Part shown: positions 1-10,074 of the stretch, piece after piece
Layout of the letters: the number at the start of each line of letters is the position of its first letter
Position numbering within the stretch: the first letter of the stretch is position 1
NCBI GenBank assembly: GCA_029851415.1
Contig: CM056742.1
Span: forward strand, 99,554,976 to 99,618,975
Direction of reading: 5' to 3'
Source of the DNA: Eretmocerus hayati
Lineage: Eukaryota > Arthropoda > Insecta > Hymenoptera > Aphelinidae
Length of the DNA stretch: 64,000 nt
Notes under the pieces: generated by a model
Told to the model about the DNA's origin: nothing
Database searches by the model: none
The model's input: the letters and a program-made list of their open reading frames with translations, nothing else
Position numbers and translations under genes: made by a program

Positions 1-2
1 CA

Positions 3-821
3 GAGACAGATCGCTTACGCCGTGGTACTGCTACTAATCTTCATAATCAATTAAGACTAATGCAGTATTTATTAAATTTTGGATGCGATGTGAATGCGAC
101 CGATTATTATGGGAAAAGTTTATTACATCGAGTTGGTAAAACTGGAAAACCGGAACTTGTACGTTTACTGTTATTCTATGGTGCAGATATAAATGCTGTA
201 GATAGATCAGGTGTGACACCACTCCTTTTACATTTACAGAGTTCAGCAAATGCAGCTGAAATGATTAATCATGGGTTGAGACTGAGATATTTAGGGAAAT
301 ATGTCTCTCTTGCGAACCAACTATATATAAATGAGAATATTGGACACGAAGTCTATAACGTTACATGCGATATATCAGATGAACCTATTGATCAAATCCA
401 AACTCTGCAAAACATTCGGGTCGGAAAGAATAAGACTTTGTTTGATATTCTCCGTATGGAGAGTAGTAATGAACTGAATGAATATCTCGGATGTAGAGAA
501 TTCAGAGCCCATGTTTTTTGTGAATATCCATCTACTAGAGAATATCATCAGATGTTGAGAAGCCAATTCAAAAAGGCATATACAAGACGGCTTTTACTGA
601 GAAGAAGTAAAAAGTTCTTTTCTTCCGTTTTAAATCCTATTGTACAAAATTCTCTGATCAACCAAGCCGAGAACGAACCGAAATCAGTAGTTTATAACTC
701 ATTGCTCCCATCGATAGTTTTAGATAAAATAGTGTTTTACCTTAGTGATACCGATCTTGAGAAAATCGTTGGATTTGATGAACAAATTTATGAATTCCGT
801 GAATCATTTCACTTGAATTAA
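3..821 (+). CDS. Ankyrin-repeat protein with PRANC-like C-terminus (5' incomplete)
   Basis: The frame is open from base 3 of the window through the first in-frame Met at 60, so the gene starts upstream; it ends at TAA 819-821. At least two ankyrin repeats are visible near the N-terminus, with cores such as LLNFGCDVNATDYYGKSLLH and LLLFYGADINAVDRSGVTPL. A long helical middle follows. The last 50 or so residues hold a hydrophobic LPSIVLDKIVFYLSDTDL block that looks like a PRANC/F-box-like domain, which in poxvirus and Wolbachia ankyrin proteins binds SCF ubiquitin-ligase components. ANK-PRANC proteins also occur in parasitoid wasps. The ankyrin assignment is firm; PRANC is by pattern only. A polyadenylation hexamer follows 10 bp after the stop. 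No intron is visible in the part seen. Confidence 0.72.
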   Translation, partial: ETDRLRRGTATNLHNQLRLMQYLLNFGCDVNATDYYGKSLLHRVGKTGKPELVRLLLFYGADINAVDRSGVTPLLLHLQSSANAAEMINHGLRLRYLGKYVSLANQLYINENIGHEVYNVTCDISDEPIDQIQTLQNIRVGKNKTLFDILRMESSNELNEYLGCREFRAHVFCEYPSTREYHQMLRSQFKKAYTRRLLLRRSKKFFSSVLNPIVQNSLINQAENEPKSVVYNSLLPSIVLDKIVFYLSDTDLEKIVGFDEQIYEFRESFHLN

Positions 822-830
822 TCACAATTG

Positions 831-836
831 AATAAA
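831..836 (+). promoter_or_regulatory. Polyadenylation signal AATAAA of the ankyrin gene
   Basis: AATAAA lies 10 bp after the stop codon of the ankyrin/PRANC-like gene, on the same strand, so the 3' UTR would be very short. Confidence 0.55.
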
Positions 837-873
837 GGTTCATTATTATAACTTTGATATTCTATTCATTTAG

Positions 874-899
874 GTGTGTGTGTGTGTGTGTGTGTGTGT
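874..899. repeat. (GT)n microsatellite
   Basis: About 13 uninterrupted GT units. It abuts the left edge of the LINE-rich region that begins at about 900. Confidence 0.95.
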
Positions 900-1150
900 C
901 CACCGGAACCCGAAGCGGAGCTGACCCTGGGGGTGAGTATAAAAACCACCCACGGAGACCTGACCTTAGGGGTGAGTAAAAAACCACGGAGACTAGGGGG
1001 GTCGCACCTGGTGGAGAAAACCAACCCCAGGTAACATACCTGGTGGAGGGTTGCTCCAGGAGATGGCTTGACCTTGAGGGGGTGACTTCCGCGACGGTGA
1101 CCTGGGCAAGGTCAGTGACGACCTGGATCAGCTTACCTCTCCTACTCACC
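900..1150. other. Non-coding segment with two imperfect ~35 bp direct repeats
   Basis: Two tandem copies of a motif running CTGACC...GGGGTGAGTA...ACCAC...GGAGA lie at about 921-958 and 960-993. Several short CCTGGTGGAG/ACCTGG motifs follow. No conserved coding is seen; the LINE homology starts only at about 1150. It may be the end of another element that inserted at the GT microsatellite. Confidence 0.4.
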
Positions 1151-2150
1151 CAACAAGTCAAGTCCAAAGCAGGTAGTTCTGATTGGCTCGAAACCAATCT
1201 GGGTGTTCCACAGGGGTCCGTTCTTGGGCCCCTTCTCTTCAGCTTATATGTAAATGACTTGCCTGGGCTACTTGACGGAAAGTCGGTTAACCATATATTT
1301 CACGCGGACGACCTCCAGATCTACATACAAGTTGACAAAAAGAACATCAAGGAGGAGATTGCTCGACTAGGAGAAATAGGGCGGCTTGTCGCTGCTTGGG
1401 CTGGAGATTCCGACCTGCGTCTCAACGCTGGAAAGACCAAGGCAATCTTTTTCACTTCTAAAAGGAACGTTAAGGACTTGCAACGATTGAACTTGCAAGG
1501 GGTTGAGATACAGGATGGAGTTTTTGTCCCATTCAGCGACACAGTCGTGAGTCTTGGTGTCACACTTGATAGTGAACTGACGTGGAAGCCGCATATTGAC
1601 CAAGTAACTAAGAAAGTTGACAGAGCTCTTTACGGATTGTGGTTTTTCAGGGCGTGTATCACCAGAGCTCTCCGAATTCGCCAAGTCGAGTCATTAGTTC
1701 AACCGCATTTAGATTATTGCACAGTCATGTACCTCGACGCCACGGACGAACAGCGGCAACGGATACGGCGACTGAGCAATTCATGTGTGAGGTACATTTT
1801 TGATCTTAGGAGAGACGAGCACATCACCCCGTTTAGGGAACGTTTGGGTTGGTTACGTACTGATTCGCGGAGAATGTACTTCGCAGCACTTTTAATGCAT
1901 AAGATCTTGCATCTTGGAGAACCTGGCTACCTAGCTGCGATGTTTACCAGGTACCAATCCGAACGTCCCGCACGTGGTTGTGCTGGAGAGCCGGTACTCC
2001 AAGTTCCCAAAATGAGACTTGAGTATGGAAAAAGATTTTTCCAGACTCAATGTGCTCACTTGTGGAATTACCTCCATCTGGATCTCCGGCAAGTGAAGGA
2101 AATTTCACTCTTCAAGAATGCGATGACAGAATTTCCACTTGAAGAACCTC
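1150..2150 (+). pseudogene. LINE reverse transcriptase fragment, CR1/L2-like family (copy 1)
   Basis: The open frame 1043-2551 becomes LINE-like at about 1150. It encodes the RT palm from GVPQGSVLGPLLFSLYVNDL onward, then the thumb and C-terminal region (LVQPHLDYCTVMY, GWLRTDSRRMYFAALL). The catalytic box reads FHADD rather than the usual FYADD; both aspartates are kept. The endonuclease and first half of the RT are missing, so the copy is 5' truncated. The same family recurs at 10804-13378. At about 2150 similarity passes abruptly into the 3' part of an R1-clade LINE in the opposite orientation. Confidence 0.8.
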
Positions 2151-2360
2151 TACCATCGATACGGCAACCCCTTCTGATTAAGACCCTCTCTTCCTTCTCC
2201 TTTTGCATCGGCCATTGGACAAGGAAGAGAACCGCCGAACTTACCAATCTGGCCCCGGGACCGCGTGAGCATCACTTCAGGACCGGCGGCGTCTCGCGCT
2301 CTAGATGGAGCGGCTCTCTCTTCAGGACTCGCAGGTCTTGTTCCTCCTCCCTTGGTCTTC

Positions 2361-5300
2361 TCACTGCTCTTCATTCTTCTCTCTTCGATCTTCCCTCTTC
2401 TTTCTTCTCTCTTCCCTCTTCGGAGCATCATGTTCCTCCTCGAACGAATGGGACCTCATCTGTTTCAAATGGCATACTCGATGTATTTCGCCTGCTCCGA
2501 GGCGCCTCACTCCCCTCTCTTCCTCCTCCTTACGGGTTATCACCAGCTTGATGTATCCGGTGAGTCTATCCCATGTCTCCTGGTTGTGGAGTACGGGACG
2601 AGATTTCAGGTGTTGGTTGAGCACCCAGCTATTCATATAGCTCGGCGCGCTCTCTCCGGGTGTCGCTGCACTTGAACAGGGCATGCTCAGCGTCATCCTA
2701 GTCATCCCCGCATGGCTGGCATGCTGGGGTCAACCTCTTCTTGAACCTGGTTAGATAGGAACCGAAGCAACCATGATCGCTCAGTGCCTGAGCCGTCCAG
2801 TAGTCCATCTCTTCGTGAGAACGTTCCGCCAACTTGGCTACATCACGAATCAACCGGTGCGTCCATCTGCCATTTGAAAATGGCGAATCCCACTCAGTTT
2901 GCCACTGATCGAGGGTGGTCTCCTTCTCGTTGTCGCGGATGATCTCCTTCATCGTCGGAGTGAGTACTCGTTCGGCTCCGATCACTTTCTGCCGGTCCGA
3001 GATCCTCACTCGCTCCGCGACGAGCAAGTGGATGGGCAGAGTACTCGCCAATACGTAAGCCGCATCTCCTGACACGGTGCGGTAGGCACGGATACTCCTC
3101 AGGGCCGCTCTCCGGTGGACAGGCCTCATTTTCTTCTCGATGATGGTCTTCTCTACTCTCTCCCCCACACAGGGGCCGAATTACGAACAAGCGAACGCAC
3201 GAGCGAGCGGACGACGCGCACGATGCGCAAGATGCGCACGCCAAGCGCGAGAAACGAGTGACCGAACGACACGAGCGGGCGAACCGCGAGTACCCCCACT
3301 CCACCTCCCCAATGTAAAAGGTATAGGGGCCAGTATAGTGGGGGTACTCGCGGTTCGCCCGCTCGTGTCGTTCGGTCGCTCGTTTCTCGCGCTTGGCGTG
3401 CGCATCTTGCGCATCGTGCGTGTCGTCCGCTCGCTCGTGCGTTCGCTTGTTCGAAATTCGGCCCCAGGTGCACCATAGGGCATGATAGAGGTGCTGAGAG
3501 GGTGTTGAGGAGTGCACGCCTCTTTTTCTTGGGTCCCCCGATATTCGGCATCAGCCGCTGAAGTGTCGCACCGATCCTGCTCCCCTTCTGGGCGGCCTCC
3601 TGGATGTGCTCCTTGAACGACCACTTGTCGTCAAGCCATACACCGAGGTATTTCAGCTCTGTCTTGCGAGTGATCTCTTGCCGTTTGATGTGAAAACGAG
3701 GTGAGTCAAATTCCCTGCGTCTGGTGACCACGATTGTTTCGCACTTCTTGACAGCAAGCTCTCGGAGCCTGCTGATCATCCTCTGGTAAACTCGCACCAG
3801 CGCCTCGTTTGCGCGTCTACCCAAGAGTTCCTCGTTGTCGGACCGGACTATGAGTCCCGCGTCGTCCGCGAGAGCCCCTTTCATCACTCCTTTGGGTAGT
3901 TTGATGATAGTAAACTGTCGTAGTGAGTGTTCCAGTTGAATGGCCCGGAAACCGACCCCTGTCCAACTCCGGCGGACAGTTCCTGAATCTCTCATCCCTC
4001 GTCGGTGCCGTACACGAGTGTCCTGTTCCCCAGATAGTCACTCGTGATGGCTAGTAGAAAGGGCGGCACTTTATCTGCTTGGGATTGATGGACTCGCTCT
4101 CAGCTCGCGCAGTTGAACGCGTTCTTTATGTCCAACGCAATAATGGGACGGAATCCACCTCTCCCTCGGTATGGGTTCCCTACCGACGCTTGAACCCGTT
4201 CTTGGACCTCGTCAATTGCGTGCACAGTGCTTTGTCGCTTCTGGAACCCAAACTGCATTGGTGAAGGCCCGCCGCTCTCTTCGTAGATTTTCTCCACCCT
4301 GTTGAGCACCATTCTCTCGTACATTTTCCCGATATTTTCGAGCATGCTGAGAGGGCGTTGACCGCCTTGACCTTTAGGTATCAGGACCAGCTTCTGGCGT
4401 TTCCACTTGTCCGGGAAATTTCTCACGCTTAGAAAGATGTTGAAGAGGTCGAATAGTAAATCTGGCTTGTATTTGAAGACCAGTTCCAGAGCCTCGTTTG
4501 GAATGCCGTCCAGCTCAGGGGCCTTCCCGTTTGGCAGTCTCTTCGCCGCTATAATTAGCTCTTGCATAGTGAAGAGTAGGATGGGGTCGTCGCTCTCCGG
4601 AGGGTGCCTCTAGGTTCTCCTGCTGGGGAAATATCTTCCACAATGCTGCGCAACGTAGCTGCATCAGTCGGTGCAGGGTTGCCCCTCCGGGGTCGGACCT
4701 TGGACATAACCACGCGGTATGGCGTACCCCACGGGTCTCCATTGACCATGTCACACAATTCACCCCTGCACTTCTCTTTGCTTCTCCGGATGGTTAGAAC
4801 GAGAGCCTTCTTCGCTTCTCTGTACGCTCTGTCATCTTCCGCCAGCGATGGTCGTTGCAGCTTCCTTGATCGCCACGCGGCCCTCCTTTTCTTGTTGCTC
4901 GTTCTTCGTAGAGCCTTCATCTCGTCGGTGAACCAGTACTCTGGTTTCCTTCAAAAGCATGATGTTGTCTTGCGAGGCATCGATGCGTCACAAGCTCTTG
5001 TGATGGTGGCCGTCACCATAACCACAGCCATTCCGCGGTGATGTTCATCGGGAGATCTTCGGCTGTTTTTATCGATTCCCGGAATTTTCCCTCATCCAGC
5101 TTGCGTACCTGCCACCCCGTCATTCGCGGTCTCCGTGTCGTCTGTCTCTGTCTGTCAGTCCCGAGCTGAGCCAAAACCGAATATGTCGATGGTCACTCAA
5201 TGTTTCCGTATCCAGGACCTCCCACGATGTCATACGTCCCATGAGCGACGGGCTCATGAACGTCAGATCGAGGACCGATGACGAACCTTCCTCCCGGGAC

Positions 5301-5896
5301 CGGGTGTCGTACCGGTAACAGGTGATAACCCCCGTCTTGTTCGCGAGCACTAATCCTAATGCATCCATGGTATCAGCGAGTATTACACCCCGTCTATCAC
5401 GCGGCGCCCCGCTCCAAGTCGGTTCCTTGGAGTTGAAATCTCCCGCGATTATAACTGCCCCCCCTTGCCTCACATCTTCTTCTAGTTCATGGAGCTCGTC
5501 TTCGAATTCGTGCGTCTTGAGCAACGGCGAATAGTAGCAACTGTAGACTGCTGTGCCCCCTACAGTCTCTCGAGCGAAACCGTGGCCACTAACAGCTCAT
5601 TCAGTCTCACGGATCGCAGGATTTATGATCTGGATTACGGCGGTCCTCCAGTGATCGAATGTGGATCGAGAGAATTCGCGCTCCCGAGGCGGTTCAGAGA
5701 CAAGCAGAATATCGATCCCTCCTTCTTTGGCAACAGCATGTAGGAGATCATCTGCGTCCCCGCTCTTCCCGAGGTTGGCTTGGATGAAACTAGCCATTTC
5801 TCTCCTTCCTGCGTCTATATGTGGCTCTTGCCCTCTGTTACGCAGTGCAGTTGCTGACCCCAGATCTGTGGTCAGATTTGCACCCGATCTCCGCAC
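2361..5896 (-). pseudogene. ORF2 (endonuclease + reverse transcriptase) of R1-clade LINE copy A
   Basis: Read in order on the minus strand: endonuclease N-terminus (IQANLGKSGDADDLL, LLVSEPP) at 5800-5650; endonuclease core (IIAGDFNSKEPTW, then LSDHRHIRF) at 5524-5120; linker 4920-4555; RT fingers (NGKAPELDGIPNEAL, IALDIKNAFN) at 4567-4100; RT palm with ADDAG in place of the usual ADD box near 3865; thumb (LKYLGVWLDDKWSF) at 3700-3600; C-terminal domain with HGCFGSYLTRFKK and a CQPCGDD zinc motif at 2950-2690. Frame changes lie near 5600, 4950, 4560, 4100-4000, 3500 and 2700, and a hairpin insertion lies at 3172-3465. Confidence 0.75.
3172..3465. repeat. Near-perfect 294 bp hairpin inserted in LINE ORF2
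   Basis: Arms 3172-3300 and 3337-3465 (129 bp each) are reverse complements with only a few mismatches, around a 36 bp loop. They start and end with GGGGCCGAA/TTCGGCCCC. The related LINE copy B runs straight through the equivalent point near 9110, which gives an empty site. I see no clear target duplication. It is CpG-rich and encodes nothing convincing. Confidence 0.88.
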
Positions 5897-7668
5897 AGCT
5901 TAGGCATTTTTGTTTTTCCTTGCAAGTCGCGGCAAGGTGCCCTGGTTCGCCGCATTGGCAGCGGAGTTCGGTTTCCGCTCATCTGACCTCTCTTTTTTGC
6001 ATCCCGAGGCCTTGTGGCCGTACTCTGAGCAGTTATAGCACCGTGGGTTGCCACCCCTCTCGCGGATCCTGACTCTGCCCCATCCAACATTTGGCTCCTT
6101 CCAGTCGAGGAGATGATGGGCCAGTCTCGTTGCGATCGAGACAACAGCACTTTGGGTGCCGCGGTAGCCACTCCATATGGACTCGACTACAGACGCTCCC
6201 TTCTCGTTCTCTGGTAGGGTTTTCGCGAGGTCATCCCGCGCCTTGATTATGTCGACATCGTAGTCGACTCCGAGCACCTCGAGGGTCATACTGTTCGCTA
6301 GACAGTGGACAGTTCCTTCCTGCCCGACGACTGGTGCCGAGGCTGCCTTGACGGTGGTGGCATCGGTGCCCTTCTTGAGTTCAAGAAGGACTTGGCCTTC
6401 TTGGGTCATGCGGATGCCCGTGACCTTAGAGCCCACTTCTTCATCGAGGTCATCCGTTTTTATCCTGCGCAGCATGTCTGCGTAGGTTAACCCACCTTGG
6501 TTGGCTGTGACGAGGACGACTTCGGGCTTGGCTCTTCTCAGCTTCATCTTCGCCTTCTTCCCGGCGGTATCGTTCGATCTACCGCGCTTCTTTCCCCTCT
6601 TTGCTCGTTTCTTTGACACCACTCCCTTCCAAGGCCCATGCTGCTCGGCCCGATTTGGCATTGATGTCGAGCGCGGTTTCCCGAGACCTCCCGATGGAGG
6701 TCCATATCGCGTCCCCTTCGAACCGCGCTGTTGCCTCGGTCGCGATTGTGGTTTTCGTGTCCCCTTTCCCTGGAAGTCATTACCCGACGCGGCCGGTTTT
6801 TTGTGGCTGGAGGCTGCACATTTCTTCTCGCTATCAGGGTCTTTTCCGTTTCGAGGAGCGTGGTCTCGAAAGCATCCCACTCCGCCTTGTCTGCCGGAAG
6901 TGGGCCTTCGAGCGCGTGGCCGATCTTCTCGAGCTCTTCGATGTCGCCCTTGGTCCCTTCTGGATTGCTGGAGACGGATTCGGCTATCCCTATAACCAAG
7001 TTGAAGTGCTCGAGGAATAGATATGTCTTTCCCTCCGTCTCTTCCCGACACGTTTCCGGTCCTCCCCATCTCCCCATGAGATCGCCTGCCTCGTTTCCAC
7101 TCCTTTGTCGTGCCGCATCTCCGGATGAGTGGATAGGGTCAATCTCCATCCCATCAGACTCTCCATCGTGTACTCTCTTATCGAGCGCACCGATTCCGGG
7201 AGTCAGGATTGTTCCGTTCCCCTGGGATCGTATGGTGGTGTCGGACTCGCTCGAGTCTGAGCTCAAGTTGACGGCGTCATCAACCCCGTTGCTGGGTTGC
7301 GTGAGCTCGATCGTAAAAGCGGGGTTGATCTGCAGGAGCTTCTCTGCCGCTGTGTTTGCTGCTGCCGCTGTCTCCAAAATCGACTCCCGTTGGCTCTTGC
7401 AAGCAAGCTTGGTTTGCTTTAGCGTTCGCTTGTCTGCTTCCTCACCCACACCCTTGCTCTTCCTGCTGTTGGGGGTGAGGTCTTCTCCTCTCTTTTGGAG
7501 GTTCTTCCCTCGAACTCCCTTCACCTGCGGCGTATTTTCATCGCTTGTAGCTTTGCGCGTTACTCCACCAGCCAAGTGTGCCACTGGTAGCGCGTTTTGC
7601 GTCGTTGCCCCCCCCCCCTCAAAGATCCGAATGGGGCCCCGCTTGACTTGGGGAAATTCTGCCGTCAA
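5890..7668 (-). pseudogene. ORF1 (gag-like, CCHC) of R1-clade LINE copy A
   Basis: Encodes the RNA-binding ORF1 protein of an R1-type LINE. It starts at Met 7668 and runs in one frame to about 6800, then shifts frame and continues to a stop near 5900. The first part is acidic and Ser/Glu-rich. The second part carries basic tracts (KKRAKRGKKRGRS), a conserved gag region (YADMLRRIKTDDL, then GYRGTQSAVVSIA) and a first zinc knuckle CYNCSEYGHKASGC near 6000. A second knuckle, CQCGEPGHLAATC, lies just downstream but in another frame, which shows at least two frame breaks. The end overlaps the start of ORF2. Confidence 0.72.
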
Positions 7669-7944
7669 TGGTGGACATCATCTTCTTTCTTCTTCTTTCC
7701 AAGGCCTGGAATCGCATGCTGGCCAACCCCGGACCAGACCAGCACGGGTGTGGTCTTTTGTGTGATGCGTGTCCTGTATAATGTTGGTGTGTCTGTGTAA
7801 TGCTTGAGCAAGCGTAAGTGACGTGCATGTGTGGTGTAGTGTGTGTAAGTGTAAGTGTAGGACTCGGGTCCGGAGGGGCGTCGCTCGCTCAAGCTCCAAG
7901 TGCAGCCCGAAGGTCACACTCAAAGCCCCCTACGGGTTCTCTCT

Positions 7945-9423
7945 CTCTTTTCTTTCTTTTCTTTCAAGGTGGTTGTAGGGCGAATACGCTGCGATGTACG
8001 GAGGAGAGGCACCGGTCAGCCAAACACGGCTGGCCATCACCTCCCGAATAGTCCCGGGCTGGAATCCGCATCGATACGGCCATCGAACCGGGTGAACCCT
8101 CTCTTCCTTCTCCGTTGGCGCTGGCCATTGGACAAGGGAGAGATCCACCAACTTACCAATCCGGCCCCGGCACCGCGTGAGCATTACTTCGAGGCCGGTG
8201 GCGTCTCGCGCTCAGGATTGAGCGTCTCTCTTCTTGCGACACAGGTGTTGTTTCTCCTTCTTCGATCTTCTTCCTCCTCTTCATTCTTCTTCCTTCTCGC
8301 TTCTTACTTCAATCTTCGATCTTCGGTCTTCTCTCTTCTCTTTCCTTTCTCCCCTCTCCAGTGCATCATGTTCCTCCTGGAACCATTTAGACCTCTTCAG
8401 TTTGAATTCGTAGACTTACTGTAATTCGCCTGCTTCGAGGTGCCTCACTTCCCTCTCTTTCTCCTCCTTACGGGTCATCACCAGCTTGATGGATCCGGTG
8501 ACTCTATCCCATGTCTCCTGGTTGTGAAGCAAGTACGGGGCGAGATTCTCAGGTGTTGGTTGAGCACTAATCCATCCATCCATCTCGGCGTGCTCTCTTC
8601 GGGTGTCGTTGCACGTGAACAGGGCATGTTCAGCGTCATCCCAGTTGTCCCCGCATGACTGACATGCTGGGGATGTCCTCTTCTTGAACCGGGTCAGATA
8701 GGCACCGGAGCAACTGTGGTCACTCAGTGCTTGCGTCGTCCAGTGATCTATCTCTCCGTGGGTGCGTTCCGCCCACTTGGCTACGTCGCGGATCAGCCGA
8801 TGCGTCCATCTGCCATCTGCGAATGGCGAATACCACCCAGTTTACCACTGCGCAAGGGTGATTCCCTTCTCGTTGTCGCGGATGATCTCCTTCATCGTTG
8901 GAGTGAGCACTCGTTCGGCTCCGATCACTTTTTGCCGTTCCCAGATCCTCACTCGCTCCGCGGAGAGCAAGTGGTTGGGTGGCATTCCGGCCAACACGCA
9001 AGCTACGTCTCCTGACACGGCGCGGTAAGCACGAATGCTCCTCAGAGCCGCTCTCCGGTGGACAGGCCCCATCCTCTTTTCGATGACGGCCTTCACTACT
9101 CAGTTCCCCCACACGGGTGCACCGTAGAGCATGATGGAAGCGCTCACGGTGTTGAGCAGCTTGCACCTCTTCTGTTTCGGTCCTCCGATATTCGGCAACA
9201 GTCACTGAAGCACCACGCGAACCCTGCTCGCTTTCTGGGCGGCCTTCTGGATGTGCTTCTTGAACGACCACTTGTCGTCAAGCCATACGATGAGGTATTT
9301 CAGCTCTGTCTTGCGTGGGATCTCTTGCCCGTTGATGTAAAAACGGGGTCAGTCAAACTTCCTGCGTCTTGTGACCACGATCGCTTCGCACGTCTTGACA
9401 GCAAGCTCCAGGAGCCTGCTGAT
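7945..9423 (-). mobile_element. R1-clade LINE, 5'-truncated copy B
   Basis: The 3' end is marked by an A-rich tail (T/C-rich on the plus strand, 7941-7970). Then come a hairpin-bearing 3' UTR, a purine-rich tract (8220-8360) and the ORF2 C-terminal region in minus frames (about 8430-9271), including the RRAALRSIRAYRAVSGD segment and the HSCLP/YL zinc-finger region. Similarity to copy A stops at about 9423, inside the RT. Frames are broken. It lies head-to-tail with copy A. Confidence 0.75.
8014..8035 (-). other. Stem-loop in LINE 3' UTR (copy B)
   Basis: GGTCAGCC and GGCTGGCC form an 8 bp stem with one G-T pair around a 6-base loop. An outer GGAGG/CCTCC pairing may extend it. It lies about 45 bp from the LINE tail, at a place comparable to the hairpin in copy C. 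Confidence 0.5.
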
Positions 9424-9545
9424 CGAATCCCACTCAGTTTGCCACAGTTCGAGGGTAGTCTCCTTCTCGTTGTCGCGGATGATCTCCTTCATCGTCGGAG
9501 TGAGACTCGTTCGGCTCCGATCACTCTCTGGCGGTCCCAGATCCT
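9424..9545 (-). mobile_element. Short R1-clade LINE fragment (copy B')
   Basis: This 122 bp repeats the ORF2 C-terminal segment seen at 8823-8945 and again in copies A and C, in the same orientation. It directly follows the truncation point of copy B and ends in a CT-rich run, so it is a separate remnant rather than part of copy B. Confidence 0.65.
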
Positions 9546-9733
9546 CTCTCTCTCCCTCTCTCTCCCTCCCTCTCTCTTTTTTTTTTCTTTTTTTTTTTTT
9601 TTTTTAAGGTGGTTAGAGGGCAAAATCTGCCTCAGGATCCCTCGGATCCGTCCCCAGGCACCGGACTGGTTCAGCTTACGCGGACTACGCATAGCCCACG
9701 CAGGCCATACCAGGCGGGACACGGGTTTGGGTG

Positions 9734-9755
9734 GGGCCCACCGAGAGGTGGGCCC
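9734..9755 (-). other. Perfect stem-loop in LINE 3' UTR (copy C)
   Basis: GGGCCCACC and GGTGGGCCC form a perfect 9 bp stem around a 4-base loop (TCTC on the LINE sense strand). It lies about 130 bp from the poly-A tail. It may be the 3' structure recognised by the element's own RT, though only by analogy with other LINEs. Confidence 0.55.
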
Positions 9756-10074
9756 GGCCGTGTAATATCCCTCTCCCCTCGATGTCCGATACCTAGGGCA
9801 TCGGGCAATCAAGAAGGAGATCCACCTGCATCTACCATCTCATCCCGGAACCGCGTGAGCATTACTTCAGGATGAGCGGCATGTCTCGCGCTCGATTGCG
9901 AGCGTTCCTCTTCTCCATCTTCTCTCTTCGGCCACTCGTCGGCATCTTCTATCTTCACTCTTCATTGTTCCCTCTCTTTCTTCTCTCTTCTCTCTTCTTT
10001 CTTCTTTCTTCCCTCTTCAGTGCATCAGATTTCTCCTGGAATCATTTGGGCCTCTTCTGTTTCAATCGGCAGAG

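Larger units (their letters stand above)
2150..7940 (-). mobile_element. R1-clade LINE, near full length but broken (copy A)
   Basis: On the minus strand the order is 5' region, gag-like ORF1 (7668-5890), then ORF2 with apurinic-like endonuclease, reverse transcriptase and C-terminal zinc-finger region (5896-2361), then a purine-rich 3' UTR to about 2150. Order, lengths and motifs fit the R1 clade. Several frameshifts break both ORFs and a 294 bp hairpin sequence interrupts ORF2. Its 3' end is cut where it meets the oppositely oriented LINE at about 2150: the terminal UTR and tail seen in copies B and C are absent. Inactive. Confidence 0.78.

Noticed and set aside
862..1197. Minus-strand open frame over the GT repeat
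   Set aside because: It includes the microsatellite (a Thr-His run) and non-coding direct repeats; no domain.
2265..2675. Plus-strand frames across the pyrimidine-rich LINE 3' UTR
   Set aside because: Ser/Leu/Phe-rich products of CT-rich sequence antisense to the R1 LINE; not genes.
3153..3995. A single 280-codon minus frame across the hairpin
   Set aside because: Real RT sequence ends where the hairpin begins; the rest is translation of the inserted inverted repeat, mirrored on the other strand.
6501..7765. Long plus-strand frames opposite LINE ORF1
   Set aside because: Antisense shadows of a GC-rich coding region; composition matches the complement of ORF1, no known motif.
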